Source of the DNA: Candidatus Thiodiazotropha sp. CDECU1 | GTDB taxonomy: Bacteria > Pseudomonadota > Gammaproteobacteria > Chromatiales > Chromatiaceae | Direction of reading: 5' to 3' | Assembly: GCF_963455295.1 (NCBI RefSeq) | Contig: NZ_OY734020.1 | Span: 930,001 to 994,000, forward strand | DNA: 64,000 nt | In this document: one piece after another, positions 27,358-37,091 of the stretch | Position numbering within the stretch: position 1 is the stretch's first letter | How the letters are laid out: the number at the start of each line of letters is the position of its first letter | Translations under genes and position numbers: made by a program | Notes under the pieces: model-generated | Databases searched by the model: none | The model's input: only the letters and a program-made list of their open reading frames with translations | What the model was told of the DNA's origin: nothing

Positions 27358-27445
27358 GCTGGCTGTCCACCCTCACCGACCCTCACCCCAAGAAATAATT
27401 ATAACTCCGTAAATGAACGCGAATCATCGCAAATGGTTATCTTGC

Positions 27446-27534
27446 GTAGGGTGTGGCTTGCCGCACCAATCGATAAGCATCAGTATGGTACTGGTGTAAC
27501 CGGATGGTTAAACGGTGGGGCAAGCCGGACCCAC
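27446..27534. repeat. Imperfect inverted repeat in the gap before pssA
   Basis: Within the 302-bp non-coding stretch 27358-27659, GTAGGGTGTGGCTTGCC... (27446-27467) and ...GGGGCAAGCCGGACCCAC (27514-27534) are imperfect reverse complements around a 46-bp centre. GC-rich GGCTTGCC arms of this type recur in many proteobacterial intergenic repeats. Further on, a TATAAT (27623-27628) may be the pssA -10 box, though no good -35 accompanies it. Confidence 0.5.
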
Positions 27535-27659
27535 TCATTATCACCCGGTCACCGATTCAGTGGCCGAACATTGTGGGTAAGCAGGTACCGCCAAGTGTGG
27601 CGCTTTTAACCATCAGCCTTGTTATAATCCTTAGAGTTTAAATTAAATGGGTCGGTACC

Positions 27660-28430
27660 ATGGAGCCTGAAGAGATCAAGCAGAAGAAACGCAGTCGAGG
27701 GATCTATCTGTTACCGAACCTGTTCACCACTGCCGCCCTGTTCGCCGGTTTCTATTCCATTCTCGCGGCCGTCAACGGTAAATTTGAGCTGGCTGCTGTT
27801 GCCATCTTTGTGGCTATGCTGATGGATGGCCTGGACGGGCGGGTAGCGCGGCTGACCAAGACCCAGAGCGCATTCGGCGCAGAGTATGACAGCCTGTCGG
27901 ATATGGTCTCGTTCGGATTGGCGCCGGCCCTGGTTGTCTATATGTGGGCATTGAGCGATCTGGGTAAGCTGGGGTGGTTGGCCGCCTTCATCTACACGGC
28001 TACAGGCGCCCTGCGTCTGGCCCGTTTCAACACCCAACTGGCCAGTGCGGACAAGAAATACTTCCAGGGACTGCCGAGTCCGTCAGCGGCCGCCATTATA
28101 GCGGCCGGTGTCTGGCTGGGTGTCGATTATGGTATGGATGGAGACACTCTTGGTTGGCCGGCGGCGGTTATCACCACCCTCACCGGTTTGCTGATGGTAA
28201 GCAACTTTCGTTACCACAGCTTCAAGGAGATCGATTTTCAAGGCAAGGTGCCCTTCATTGTCCTGGTGGTGGTGGTGATCGTGTTGGCGATTGTACAAAC
28301 CCATCCGCCCACGGTGCTGTTTCTGCTGTTTCTCGCCTATGGGGTCTCCGGGCCGGTGCTGACCCTGGCCCAGTTACGCAAGCATCGGGAGCATAGAACC
28401 GTCAGTGAGCGTAAGGGTGATGATGCCTGA
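27660..28430 (+). CDS. pssA: CDP-diacylglycerol--serine O-phosphatidyltransferase
   Basis: The product has 256 residues with about seven membrane helices. The CDP-alcohol phosphatidyltransferase motif is complete: Asp56, Asp59, Gly60, Ala63, Arg64, Gly73, Asp77 and Asp81 in the order DxxDGxxAR-x8-GxxxDxxxD. It makes phosphatidylserine, the precursor of phosphatidylethanolamine, at the inner membrane. The start RSRGIYLLPNLFTTAALFAGF and the later segment RLARFNTQ are typical of the membrane-type PssA and distinct from the E. coli phospholipase-D-like enzyme. It stands alone, with leuA 244 bp downstream. Confidence 0.95.
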   Translation: MEPEEIKQKKRSRGIYLLPNLFTTAALFAGFYSILAAVNGKFELAAVAIFVAMLMDGLDGRVARLTKTQSAFGAEYDSLSDMVSFGLAPALVVYMWALSDLGKLGWLAAFIYTATGALRLARFNTQLASADKKYFQGLPSPSAAAIIAAGVWLGVDYGMDGDTLGWPAAVITTLTGLLMVSNFRYHSFKEIDFQGKVPFIVLVVVVIVLAIVQTHPPTVLFLLFLAYGVSGPVLTLAQLRKHREHRTVSERKGDDA

Positions 28431-28572
28431 TTCCCATCCTGATGAATCTGCTAGCCTCCCCAGTGATCCAACTGCTGCCTGATTAGCCTGGCCGATAAGG
28501 GTATCTGGGCTTTGGCCCCGAGACCGATCAGTGCGGATTCATAACCCTAATTGAGAGATGGGATATGGATGA

Positions 28573-28601
28573 TTGGCATTCCCCAGGGGGTGGGTTATAT
28601 T
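28573..28601 (+). promoter_or_regulatory. Probable sigma-70 promoter of leuA
   Basis: TTGGCA (28573-28578), a 17-bp spacer and TATATT (28596-28601) lie 74 bp before the leuA start. The implied leader of about 67 nt has no leucine-rich short frame that I can find, so classic leader-peptide attenuation is not apparent. Confidence 0.55.
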
Positions 28602-28674
28602 CGATTGTTAACTTGAAAATAGCTGGATAGTCGGTCGCTAATCGCCACCGCGCTGAATCCCGCTGGAGCGGAGT

Positions 28675-30225
28675 ATGAGCCAAGCTGATCGATTGATCAT
28701 TTTCGACACCACTTTGCGCGATGGCGAGCAAAGTCCTGGTGCATCCATGACAAAAGATGAAAAGGTCCGCATAGGCAAGGCCTTGGAAAAACTGCGGGTC
28801 GACGTCATAGAAGCGGGATTCCCGATTGCAAGCCAGGGTGACTTCGAGGCCGTGTCTGCAGTGGCCAATGTGGTAAAGGATTCTACGGTTTGCGGCTTGG
28901 CCCGTGCCCTGGACAAGGACATCGACCGTGCGGGCGAGGCATTGAAGTCAGCCAATTCGGCGCGCATCCACACCTTTATCGCGACCTCGCCGATTCATAT
29001 GCAGCATAAACTCCGTATGACCCCGGAACAGGTCATCGAGCAGGCAGTGCATGCGGTCAAACGTGCCAGAAGGTATACCGACAACGTGGAGTTCTCTGCC
29101 GAGGATGCGGGTCGTTCCGAAATCGATTTTCTATGCCGAATCTTCGAGGCGGTGATCGATGCGGGCGCCTCCACCCTGAATGTTCCCGACACGGTGGGTT
29201 ATGCCATGCCTCACCAGTTCGGCGAGCTGATTCTGCGTATGCGTGAACGGATCCCGAACGCTGACAAGGCGATATTCTCCGTCCACTGCCATAACGATTT
29301 AGGTTTGGCTGTGGCGAATTCACTGTCGGCTGTCAGCAATGGTGCGCGCCAGGTCGAGTGTACGATCAACGGCCTTGGAGAGAGGGCCGGCAACGCATCC
29401 CTGGAAGAGGTGGTGATGGCAGCGCGTACGCGGCCCGATATCTTCTCTTGCCAGACCATGCTCGATACCACTCAGATCGTTGCCTGTTCCAAACTGGTTT
29501 CCAATATTACCGGTTTTCCGGTACAGCCAAACAAGGCGATTGTTGGCGCAAACGCCTTTGCCCATGAGTCAGGCATTCATCAGGATGGGGTACTGAAATC
29601 GAGGGAGACCTACGAAATCATGCGCGCCGAGGATGTGGGTTGGAGCCAGAACCGCATGGTCCTGGGCAAACACTCCGGACGCAATGCGTTTCGCACCCGG
29701 TTGGAGAGCCTGGGTATCAGTTTTGAGTCGGAAGAGGAGCTGAATGCCGCCTTTTCCCGCTTCAAGGAGCTGGCAGACAAAAAGCATGAGATCTTCGACG
29801 AGGATCTGCAGGCATTGGTGACCGATACCAAGACCGAATCATTCAACGAAAGGGTCAAGCTCATTGCCCTCAAGGTCTGTTCCGAAACCGGTGAAATTCC
29901 CCATGCAGAGCTGACCCTCAGCGTCGATAGCGATGAAGAGCCTGGAGCCGCCTCGGGCAGTGGTCCCGTGGATGCGGCCTTCAAGGCCATCGAAAGCATC
30001 GTCAATAGCGGTACGGAGCTGCAGCTCTATTCGGTAAACAACATTACCAGCGGCACCGATGCCCAGGGAGAAGTGACGGTAAGACTGGAAAAGGGCGGAA
30101 GAATCGCCAATGGCCAGGGCGCCGATACCGATATTGTCATTGCATCGGCCAAGGCCTATATCAATGCGGTGAACAAGATACTGGAACCGGTGGAGAAGGC
30201 CCATCCGCAAACCGGGGATGTGTAG
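28675..30225 (+). CDS. leuA: 2-isopropylmalate synthase
   Basis: The product has 516 residues (E. coli 523). It condenses acetyl-CoA with 2-oxoisovalerate, the first committed step of leucine synthesis. The catalytic TIM barrel begins [17 protein letters not shown], with the metal-binding HCHNDLG and the [10 protein letters not shown] block. The HESGIHQDG motif and the subdomain [17 protein letters not shown] follow. The C-terminal regulatory domain (about 390-510) for leucine feedback is present. GGAGCGGAGT just before the ATG is a good ribosome site. The next gene starts 4 bp after the stop. Confidence 0.96.
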   Translation: MSQADRLIIFDTTLRDGEQSPGASMTKDEKVRIGKALEKLRVDVIEAGFPIASQGDFEAVSAVANVVKDSTVCGLARALDKDIDRAGEALKSANSARIHTFIATSPIHMQHKLRMTPEQVIEQAVHAVKRARRYTDNVEFSAEDAGRSEIDFLCRIFEAVIDAGASTLNVPDTVGYAMPHQFGELILRMRERIPNADKAIFSVHCHNDLGLAVANSLSAVSNGARQVECTINGLGERAGNASLEEVVMAARTRPDIFSCQTMLDTTQIVACSKLVSNITGFPVQPNKAIVGANAFAHESGIHQDGVLKSRETYEIMRAEDVGWSQNRMVLGKHSGRNAFRTRLESLGISFESEEELNAAFSRFKELADKKHEIFDEDLQALVTDTKTESFNERVKLIALKVCSETGEIPHAELTLSVDSDEEPGAASGSGPVDAAFKAIESIVNSGTELQLYSVNNITSGTDAQGEVTVRLEKGGRIANGQGADTDIVIASAKAYINAVNKILEPVEKAHPQTGDV

Positions 30226-30229
30226 CGGG

Positions 30230-30994
30230 ATGCTTGAGCCGCGCCGCAATCAATATCTGAAAGCGATGGGTCTCACCCTATGGCAACGCCGGGTGAGCGT
30301 CGAGGTCGGGCAGGTAGATGACATCCCGAATGCCGGGAACGAGGCCCAGCTGGCCGAGCCTGCAACGGACATGCTTAAAACCGACCACATAGAGGAGACT
30401 GAACACGTCAGGGAAGTGACGGCAAACGAGCAACCCGATTGGCAGGCACTGCAGCAAAGTGTCAAGGGATGCAAGGCGTGCGGGCTGCGTGCCGGTTGTA
30501 GGCAAACTGTATTCGGTGTCGGCGATCCCCAGGCAGACCTGCTGGTGATCGGTGAAGCCCCCGGTGCCGACGAGGATCGGCAGGGTGAACCCTTCGTCGG
30601 TCGAGCCGGTCAGCTGCTGAATGGGATGCTGTTGGCCATGGGCTACAAACGTGAAGCGGTCTTCATCGCCAACATTGTCAAATGCAGGCCCCCCGACAAC
30701 CGTGATCCTAAGCCCGAGGAGGCCCTCCACTGCGAACCCCATCTGTTAAGACAGATTGAACTGATAAAGCCGAAAGTGATACTCGCTGTAGGACGCATTG
30801 CGGCACAAAATCTGCTCAAGTCCGATATTGCCGTGGGTAAGCTGCGGGGGCGGATTCACAGCTTCGGACAAGCGGCTATTCCATTGGTTGTGACCTACCA
30901 TCCCGCCTATCTATTGAGATCCCCGGAACAGAAAGGCAAGGCCTGGCAGGATCTGCAACTGGCGCTTTCCGTATTACGGGAAGATTCAGTGTGA
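30230..30994 (+). CDS. Uracil-DNA glycosylase, iron-sulfur family 4 type
   Basis: I use ATG 30230, which starts [18 protein letters not shown], a conserved N-terminus in gammaproteobacterial homologues. The product has 254 residues. Residues 1-80 are a variable region. The catalytic domain then shows [10 protein letters not shown] (cluster Cys), [20 protein letters not shown] (the active-site loop), [11 protein letters not shown] and CEPHL (further cluster Cys), and [11 protein letters not shown]. These proteins remove uracil from DNA and carry a 4Fe-4S cluster. The stop overlaps rimI by 4 bp. Pairing with rimI is a common arrangement. Confidence 0.9.
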   Translation: MLEPRRNQYLKAMGLTLWQRRVSVEVGQVDDIPNAGNEAQLAEPATDMLKTDHIEETEHVREVTANEQPDWQALQQSVKGCKACGLRAGCRQTVFGVGDPQADLLVIGEAPGADEDRQGEPFVGRAGQLLNGMLLAMGYKREAVFIANIVKCRPPDNRDPKPEEALHCEPHLLRQIELIKPKVILAVGRIAAQNLLKSDIAVGKLRGRIHSFGQAAIPLVVTYHPAYLLRSPEQKGKAWQDLQLALSVLREDSV

Positions 30995-31458
30995 GTGCCC
31001 AGCTACTGGATCCACTGCTAGGCATCCGGCCCATGCAGACAGAGGATCTCCCCCAGGTCCTGACGATCGAGGAGTCGGTCTACCCCTTCCCCTGGACTCT
31101 GGGGATCTTTCATGACTGCCTGCGTGTCGGCTACTGCTGCTGGGTGCTGACCCTCGATCAACAGGTGATCGGTTATGGTGTGATGTCTGTGGTGATCGAT
31201 GAGTCACACATTCTCAACATCTGTATCGATCCCCAGTGGCAAGGCAAGGGGTTAGGCGTGAAGTTGATCCAACGCCTGTTGAAAATAGCCCGTCAACATG
31301 GCGCCGAGACAGTCTATCTGGAGGTCAGGGCCGGTAACATAGCTGCAATTGGGCTGTATGAAAAATTGGGTTTTGTGGAGATAGGCCAGAGACGTGGCTA
31401 CTATCCGGACCAGAATCAATCCCGGGAGGATGCATTGCTGATGTCACTGGAGTTGTAG
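30991..31458 (+). CDS. rimI: Ribosomal protein S18 alanine N-acetyltransferase
   Basis: The product has 155 residues, a single GNAT domain of the usual RimI length. The acetyl-CoA loop is Q-W-Q-G-K-G-L-G (residues about 83-90). The C-terminal AAIGLYEKLGFVEIGQRRGYY is the RimI signature. The start GTG 30991 overlaps the glycosylase stop (GTGA); an ATG at 31033 is a weaker option because it would cut into the first strand. Known RimI acetylates the N-terminal alanine of S18. It is the last gene of the leuA-side run and converges on the next minus-strand gene. Confidence 0.92.
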   Translation: MSAQLLDPLLGIRPMQTEDLPQVLTIEESVYPFPWTLGIFHDCLRVGYCCWVLTLDQQVIGYGVMSVVIDESHILNICIDPQWQGKGLGVKLIQRLLKIARQHGAETVYLEVRAGNIAAIGLYEKLGFVEIGQRRGYYPDQNQSREDALLMSLEL

Positions 31459-31503
31459 GGTCTGGCCAGGCAGATCCGATAGGGGACTGGAAAATGCAGC
31501 GGT

Positions 31504-32205
31504 TTATATCATCTCATCGATAACAGTGGGATTGCTGTGCAGGCTGGCCATACTGCCAACGGCTTTAAAGGATGCAATGGCCCGCTGCTCAAGCGGGGCG
31601 ACTTGATCCCTTGCCGGTTCCCCATCACTGCTACTGCCAGCCGCCTTACTTTGGTTTTCCGCAAGTTGCTGACGCTGCGCGGCTTGAACTTCACTTCTTG
31701 CCTGTGCTGCCATTGCCGAAGCTTGTGCCGCGACCTGACGATCCTGGGGAGACGGGTCAGCCGGAGCCAGGGCTGCGCGGCGGACTGTTTCGGCCTGCCT
31801 GACCCGCTGTTCCGGGCTGTTGGTTGAGGGCATGCGGATCGAAACCTCTCCGCCCACAGCGTAGTTACGGCCATCGGGGCCTCTTGTATAGGTGTAGCTG
31901 CCACCGGAAGCCAAACCGCCCGCGGCGGCCCGATGGGCGGCCTCATGGGCCCGGACCTCCCGGTCTCTCTTCTGCAACTCCCTGACTTCAGCCTTTTCTT
32001 CCTGGGTTAATTGGCTGCTCTCTGTGCTCTCACGAACCGGTCGTTGGGTGGTGCTTTCACGGGTAGCCGGGGTGGCGGCAGAGTCTGCATAGGCGCCGCC
32101 AGACGGGCTTGTCTCGCTGCTAGAGGCCTTGGCGCCGACTGAAGTTCGATCTGCCGCAGATGCGGTATTGCCGAGTCCAGATAGCATGCCGACGGAGAGA
32201 TCCAT
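31504..32205 (-). CDS. SprA-related putative metalloprotease family protein
   Basis: The product has 233 residues. The first 65 residues are Ser/Thr/Ala-rich and low in complexity. A charged helix (LTQEEKAEVRELQKRDREVRA) leads to HEAAH at residues 87-91, which looks like a zinc-protease HExxH motif. AAGGLASGGSYTYTRGPDG and YAVGGEVSIRM follow. This core is the conserved SprA/CJM1_0395 family pattern. The C-terminus is an Ala/Gln-rich helix. Catalysis has not been shown for this family as far as I know. No signal peptide is evident. It stands alone, divergent from prfC. Confidence 0.72.
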   Translation of the reverse strand: MDLSVGMLSGLGNTASAADRTSVGAKASSSETSPSGGAYADSAATPATRESTTQRPVRESTESSQLTQEEKAEVRELQKRDREVRAHEAAHRAAAGGLASGGSYTYTRGPDGRNYAVGGEVSIRMPSTNSPEQRVRQAETVRRAALAPADPSPQDRQVAAQASAMAAQARSEVQAAQRQQLAENQSKAAGSSSDGEPARDQVAPLEQRAIASFKAVGSMASLHSNPTVIDEMI

Positions 32206-32444
32206 AGTGTTACCAATTCATTTCACCTGCCACAATTATAAGCAACAAACCAAGCTATGGCTTGATAGCCACCAACAATACCTAAGCTTTCGGAATTAGC
32301 TTCCCGCCGCGTGTCCAATCACTATCCGGATATGGTTCATCTCCATTCTAAACCCTATGAGTGGGGCCTCAGGCTGAGTAAGTCACTACCCTGGCCATGA
32401 ATGGGGTATAATCCGCGGCTTTTTAACGGTGAAACTAGGCTTCA

Positions 32445-34025
32445 ATGTCCGAACTGCTTGAACAACTCAGCCGGCGACGTACTTTCGCCATCATCTCCCA
32501 CCCGGATGCGGGTAAAACCACCTTGACGGAGAAACTGCTCCTGTATGGGGGGGCGATCCAGATGGCGGGCACCGTCAAAGGGCGCAAAGCGGCAAGGCAT
32601 GCCACCTCCGACTGGATGGAGATGGAGAAGGAGCGGGGTATCTCGGTCACCTCGTCGGTGATGCAGTTTCCCTACCGGGATGAGATCGTCAATCTGCTCG
32701 ACACCCCCGGCCATGAGGATTTTTCGGAGGATACCTACCGTACCCTGACGGCGGTGGATTCCGCATTGATGGTCATCGATGTGGCAAAAGGCGTGGAGGC
32801 GCGGACGATTAAATTAATGGATGTATGCCGTCTGCGTGATACCCCGATTCTCACCTTCGTCAATAAACTCGACCGGGAGGGGCGGGATCCCCTGGAGATA
32901 CTGGATGAGATCGAGGAGGTGCTGAAGATCAAGTGCTCCCCTGTATCCTGGCCGATCGGCATGGGTAAGCGTCTGAAGGGGGTTTACGATCTGCGTAGCG
33001 ATACCACCCATCTCTTCAGCGCCACCCACGGCGGCAAGATCCAGGTGGGTGAGATCATCGAGGGGATCGACAATCCCAAGCTGGATGAGCTGATCGGCAG
33101 CCAGGCCGGGGAGCTGCGTGAGGAGATCGAACTGGTGCGTGGCGCCAGTCATGAACTGGATCTGGAGGCCTATGCCCGGGGTGAATTGACACCGGTGTTT
33201 TTCGGCTCGGCAATCAATAACTTCGGTGTCAAAGAGCTGTTGGATGCCTTCGTCGAGTATGCCCCGGGACCCCTGTCCCGCACTACCCAACAGCGCCTGG
33301 TAGAGCCGTCCGAGTCAAAGTTCAGCGGCTTTATCTTTAAGATCCAGGCCAACATGGATCCGCAACACCGGGATCGTGTTGCCTTTTTGCGTGTCTGTTC
33401 AGGCAGTTATCGCAAAGGCATGAAGATGCGGCAAGTCCGTATCGGCAAAACTGTGCAGATCAGTAATGCCATTACTTTCCAGGCCGATGAACGTCGCCAT
33501 GTGGAGGAGGCATGGCCGGGAGATATCATCGGTCTGCATAATCATGGCACCATCCAGATCGGTGACACCTTCACTGAAGGTGAAGCGCTGAAATATGAGG
33601 GCATCCCCTATTTTGCCCCGGAGCTGTTCCGCCGCGTGGTATTGAAAGATCCGCTCAAGCAGAAGGCGCTGTTGAAAGGGGTGTTGCAGCTGTGCGAAGA
33701 GGGCGCCACCCAGGTCTTCAGGCCATTGAAAAACAACGATCTTATTCTGGGTGCGGTGGGTGTGCTGCAGTTCGATGTGGCGGTGGCGCGACTGAAACAT
33801 GAATATAAGGTCGAGGCAATCGTCGAGCCGGTGAATGTGGTCACCACCCGTTGGATAGCCTGCCAGGATGAAAAAATGCTGGAGCGTTTCAAGGATAAGG
33901 CCCATGACAACCTGGCTTTGGATGGGGATGATCAACTCGTCTACCTGGCACCCACCCGGGTGAATCTCGACCTGGCCATGGAGCGTTGGCCCGATATCGA
34001 ATTTCTAGCCACACGGGAACTATAG
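32445..34025 (+). CDS. prfC: Peptide chain release factor 3
   Basis: The product has 526 residues (E. coli 529). It is a GTPase that recycles RF1/RF2 from the ribosome. The GTP-binding loops are visible: [10 protein letters not shown] (about 18-27), [16 protein letters not shown], and [10 protein letters not shown]. The RF3-specific segments [27 protein letters not shown] and VVTTRWI are all present. The 239-bp gap upstream contains TATAAT at about 32407-32412, a plausible -10 box. The frame is complete. Confidence 0.97.
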   Translation: MSELLEQLSRRRTFAIISHPDAGKTTLTEKLLLYGGAIQMAGTVKGRKAARHATSDWMEMEKERGISVTSSVMQFPYRDEIVNLLDTPGHEDFSEDTYRTLTAVDSALMVIDVAKGVEARTIKLMDVCRLRDTPILTFVNKLDREGRDPLEILDEIEEVLKIKCSPVSWPIGMGKRLKGVYDLRSDTTHLFSATHGGKIQVGEIIEGIDNPKLDELIGSQAGELREEIELVRGASHELDLEAYARGELTPVFFGSAINNFGVKELLDAFVEYAPGPLSRTTQQRLVEPSESKFSGFIFKIQANMDPQHRDRVAFLRVCSGSYRKGMKMRQVRIGKTVQISNAITFQADERRHVEEAWPGDIIGLHNHGTIQIGDTFTEGEALKYEGIPYFAPELFRRVVLKDPLKQKALLKGVLQLCEEGATQVFRPLKNNDLILGAVGVLQFDVAVARLKHEYKVEAIVEPVNVVTTRWIACQDEKMLERFKDKAHDNLALDGDDQLVYLAPTRVNLDLAMERWPDIEFLATREL

Positions 34026-34212
34026 AATCCTCACCAATCGAGGTTACTCACGGTCACAGGGTCGGGAAAGCATGGAGCGCTAACTCCATACTCATAGCGC
34101 GTTGAAAATCGCCATTGCTAATCCATAATTACTATAGAAGCCTTGAAGATGATGGAGGCTCTTTAATTGTTAGGGTTGATCTCCACTGCCCTGGGTGAGA
34201 AGGAGGTAGTTG

Positions 34213-34422
34213 ATGTTTCTAATGCAGAAAAATAGTGAAAAGCTGGTTGAAGTATTGAGTCTGACAGACCTTTTTAATCCGAATCATCCTGATATCATTG
34301 GCCGCTTCCATGCGGGAGAAGAGATGCAGGATGCGGAGAAGTTTGCCAAGGATCAGATGAAATTCCCTTCCGGGGAATCACTCCCTCAATGCTGGTTGGA
34401 TTCCAAATATCGGCAGCATTGA
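34213..34422 (+). CDS. Small protein of unknown function
   Basis: The product has 69 residues from ATG 34213, preceded by a very strong AAGGAGGT (34200-34207), which argues that it is expressed. The sequence has no membrane segment or signal. Its core reads LVEVLSLTDLFNPNHPDIIGRFHAGEE, then KFPSGESLPQCW. The GRFHAGEE and FPSGE-LP-CW motifs look like conserved signatures, and I believe similar small proteins exist in other sulfur-oxidising Gammaproteobacteria, but I cannot name the family. It lies alone between prfC and the convergent isoaspartyl peptidase. Confidence 0.7.
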   Translation: MFLMQKNSEKLVEVLSLTDLFNPNHPDIIGRFHAGEEMQDAEKFAKDQMKFPSGESLPQCWLDSKYRQH

Positions 34423-34509
34423 TCGATCTCTGTGGCTACGACCAGGGGTTGATCCAATATCCAGTTCGATGCTTGCCCAGGTCCTGATCCAGGGTGTCTT
34501 GGTTCAGGA

Positions 34510-35445
34510 TCAGAAACTCGCATTGCTTTGGCCCGATTTTTCTATCCAGCCGTGGATCATCTTTTTGGTTGTAAAGTCGGCAGCACAGTTGCCCTGGTGG
34601 TCTACGACGATCATACCACCCCTGCCTTTGACCTTGCGTAGCAGATATTCGATGCCATACTCAACCGCTCCCTTGGCGTCACAGTTGAGAAATTCCATGG
34701 CATCAGAGACCGTCTTTGCAAGGACAGTGCGCATGAAATCCTCGCCAAATCCGGTCGTTGATACCGCGCAGGTCTGATTATCGGCAAATACACCTGCCCC
34801 GACGATCGGTGAATCACCCACCCGTCCCATGCGTTTGTTGACTATGCCCCCGGTGGATGTGGCAGCAGCCATATTCCCCTCCAGGTCCCGGGCGACGGCA
34901 CCGATGGTGCCGTACTTCTGCTCTTCGGAGGCCTCACTGCTGTCATCATGGTCGAGCATGATTCGGTGCTGCAGGCGCGCCTGTTCCAGCTGTTGAATAC
35001 GGTCAGGCGTGAAAAAATAGTGATCCGGCGTCAGGGGCATACCGCAGTGGGCGGCAAACTTCATCGCGCCCTCGCTGATCAACATCACATGTTCGCTCTC
35101 CGCCATCACCAGACGCGCCAATTGGACTGGATTGGCGATATTGCTCACCGCGGCGACTGCACCCGCGGAGAGGTCGCGACCATCCATGATAGCGGCATCC
35201 ATCTCCACCTTGCCGTTCTCATTGAGAACGGAACCGCATCCGGCGTTGAAAACCGGGTCGTCCTCCAACTGTGATGCGCATGACTCCACCACTTCCAGGG
35301 CATTACCACCGCGAATGAGTATCTCACGGCCGTGTTCCAGAACGGTACGGATGCTCTCCAGATAGCGTAGGGCTGTTTTATTATCCTTGACATTGTCCAG
35401 GGCACCGGCGCCGCCATGCACCATCAGCGAGAAGGTCTCTTGCAT
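34510..35445 (-). CDS. iaaA: Isoaspartyl peptidase / L-asparaginase (Ntn hydrolase)
   Basis: The product has 311 residues, the usual length of plant-type asparaginases. The autocleavage site is G-Thr180 in YGTIGAVARD, so maturation should release a small subunit with Thr180 as nucleophile. ATSTGGIVNKRMGRVGDSP and VGAGVFAD supply the substrate-binding residues. HGGAGAL near the N-terminus and NAGCGSVLNENG in the large subunit are also family marks. It hydrolyses beta-aspartyl dipeptides and asparagine. The gene is 34 bp downstream of an ATP-grasp gene on the same strand, probably one transcript. Confidence 0.93.
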   Translation of the reverse strand: MQETFSLMVHGGAGALDNVKDNKTALRYLESIRTVLEHGREILIRGGNALEVVESCASQLEDDPVFNAGCGSVLNENGKVEMDAAIMDGRDLSAGAVAAVSNIANPVQLARLVMAESEHVMLISEGAMKFAAHCGMPLTPDHYFFTPDRIQQLEQARLQHRIMLDHDDSSEASEEQKYGTIGAVARDLEGNMAAATSTGGIVNKRMGRVGDSPIVGAGVFADNQTCAVSTTGFGEDFMRTVLAKTVSDAMEFLNCDAKGAVEYGIEYLLRKVKGRGGMIVVDHQGNCAADFTTKKMIHGWIEKSGQSNASF

Positions 35446-35479
35446 TGTTTTCTGTGTTTGCGTTGATCCTGCTGTAAAG

Positions 35480-36637
35480 CTACCAGAGGCGTTGCTGCAA
35501 CTCTAGTTTGATTCGCTGACGTGTTGTCCGGTTACCTGCGATCATGAACATGACCTTGCCGACCAGGATCGTGCCCCAATTGACAATAATGACACCCTCT
35601 CCAGTTGACGGATTGTACTCGAGGTCACGAATATCCAAGCTATCGAGAGAGCGATGCCAGGTTGAAAAGTTACAAGATTCCCACTCATCAATACCGCATT
35701 TCATCGCTATCAAGGTTGGATAGGATGCGCCGTTGTAACGAGGATTGCACTCGATGGCGAGATACTCGCTCTTCTGCCCCTGTTGCAATACCGCCACATC
35801 GAAGGCAAGAATATCCTTGAAGCCGCGCTCTGCCATCCATTCGGCCATAGGCTCAACAATTCCCCAGGGTTCGTAAGGTGTGGGATAGAAATTTCCCTGG
35901 TGGGCCGTACCCTCGAGAATCTGTTCCGTGGCAAGCAGTCTCCTGCATTCTCCATCGGTTATCCGATACTGCAGATTGAGAAAGGTCTCTGTCTTAACCT
36001 CCTGTTGCAGTTGCACAGGAGTGTCTGCGGCAAAGTTTGACATCGCCAGTGATAAGGCATCCCGATCCTCGCATCGATAGATGCCGACGCCGGAAACCGA
36101 GATGGCGGCTTTGAGATAACAGGGGAAGGGGAAGGTGCTGAGCTCCTCATCCGATATCTCTGCGACACTGTTGAAACAGCTTGTCTTTGGTACAGGCACT
36201 CCCAACTCGTCTGCCAGGGACATGAAGTTGTTCTTGGAATTGATGAACTCGACGGTTTTGGCCCAGCCTATATCACCGCCCTTTTTAAGCTCCATGTCAC
36301 CATAGAAAAAGTGTGATGGGGTGATGCCGCCATGAACAGGCATATATTCAGGGCTGATGTCCCAGATTACATTGTGGCTGTGGTGCAGACCGATGCGCGA
36401 GTAGTGATCAGTAATCTCTTCCCATTCGCTCTTCAACAATGGGTGAAGTTGGATCATATCGTCATGTTCGGTGGCACCAAGGACTCTGCCGGAATAGAGG
36501 TAGTTGCCTTTTACGCCCTCGGCGGTGCATGACATGATATCGTGATTGAAGACCCTAGGATTTGTTGGTCTGGCCGGAATCTGGTGGACCACGCTACCTT
36601 TTGCCTGATGAATCCCTTGTGTTCCCTTTGTGATCAT
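35480..36637 (-). CDS. ATP-grasp ligase-like protein
   Basis: The product has 385 residues. The central and C-terminal parts have the ATP-grasp layout: a FPCYLKAAISVSGVGIYRC strand pair like the ATP-binding lysine hairpin, VQLQQEV, and EYLAIECNPRYNGASYPT, whose Glu and Asn would hold magnesium. The N-terminal 110 residues lack a known domain. Such enzymes form amide or peptide bonds through acyl phosphates; the substrates here are unknown. The next gene on the strand encodes an isoaspartyl peptidase, so a dipeptide or isopeptide metabolite is conceivable, as inference only. The start codon choice is provisional. Confidence 0.75.
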   Translation of the reverse strand: MITKGTQGIHQAKGSVVHQIPARPTNPRVFNHDIMSCTAEGVKGNYLYSGRVLGATEHDDMIQLHPLLKSEWEEITDHYSRIGLHHSHNVIWDISPEYMPVHGGITPSHFFYGDMELKKGGDIGWAKTVEFINSKNNFMSLADELGVPVPKTSCFNSVAEISDEELSTFPFPCYLKAAISVSGVGIYRCEDRDALSLAMSNFAADTPVQLQQEVKTETFLNLQYRITDGECRRLLATEQILEGTAHQGNFYPTPYEPWGIVEPMAEWMAERGFKDILAFDVAVLQQGQKSEYLAIECNPRYNGASYPTLIAMKCGIDEWESCNFSTWHRSLDSLDIRDLEYNPSTGEGVIIVNWGTILVGKVMFMIAGNRTTRQRIKLELQQRLW

Positions 36638-37091
36638 GAATCTGCCCTGTCTTTGTATCGGATGATTCCCCTCTCATCTGCAAAATAGGCGCCAGATTCT
36701 AGGATTTTGCATTTATACATCCAGGTTATCAGCGGCATTTAAATAGGTAGGTTCATGAATTGACTGGAAATATCGCAGGGATATCAATGCTCACCCGAGA
36801 TCATGCGCGGCTTTGTTATATGTGGATGTTGCGATTTGCCGAGGGGTGGTATGCGCTATCAGAGTGCACCGATGCTGTCGACACTGTCATTGGTGGATGA
36901 AAATAGTGCGCCCAACGGCCGTATGATCGATGGGTGGGAACAGTATTTGAGCTGTGAGCCGCAGGATTTGTTATTGAAATGGATATCCTTGTGTGGGACT
37001 GTTTCTTGCTTGTTCAGCTACCAAGATCTCACTTGGGAACCCTCGATAGGCAGATGGCTGTTGATGGGTCTTAGATATACCGGAGCAAAAG
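36638..37091. other. 454-bp divergent intergenic region without convincing gene
   Basis: This region lies between the ATP-grasp gene (minus) and glgC (plus) and must hold the promoters of both. An open frame at 36803-37102 (99 codons) overlaps the glgC start and has no recognisable features. Two repeats of the word GATATC near 36780 are too short to call. Confidence 0.35.
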
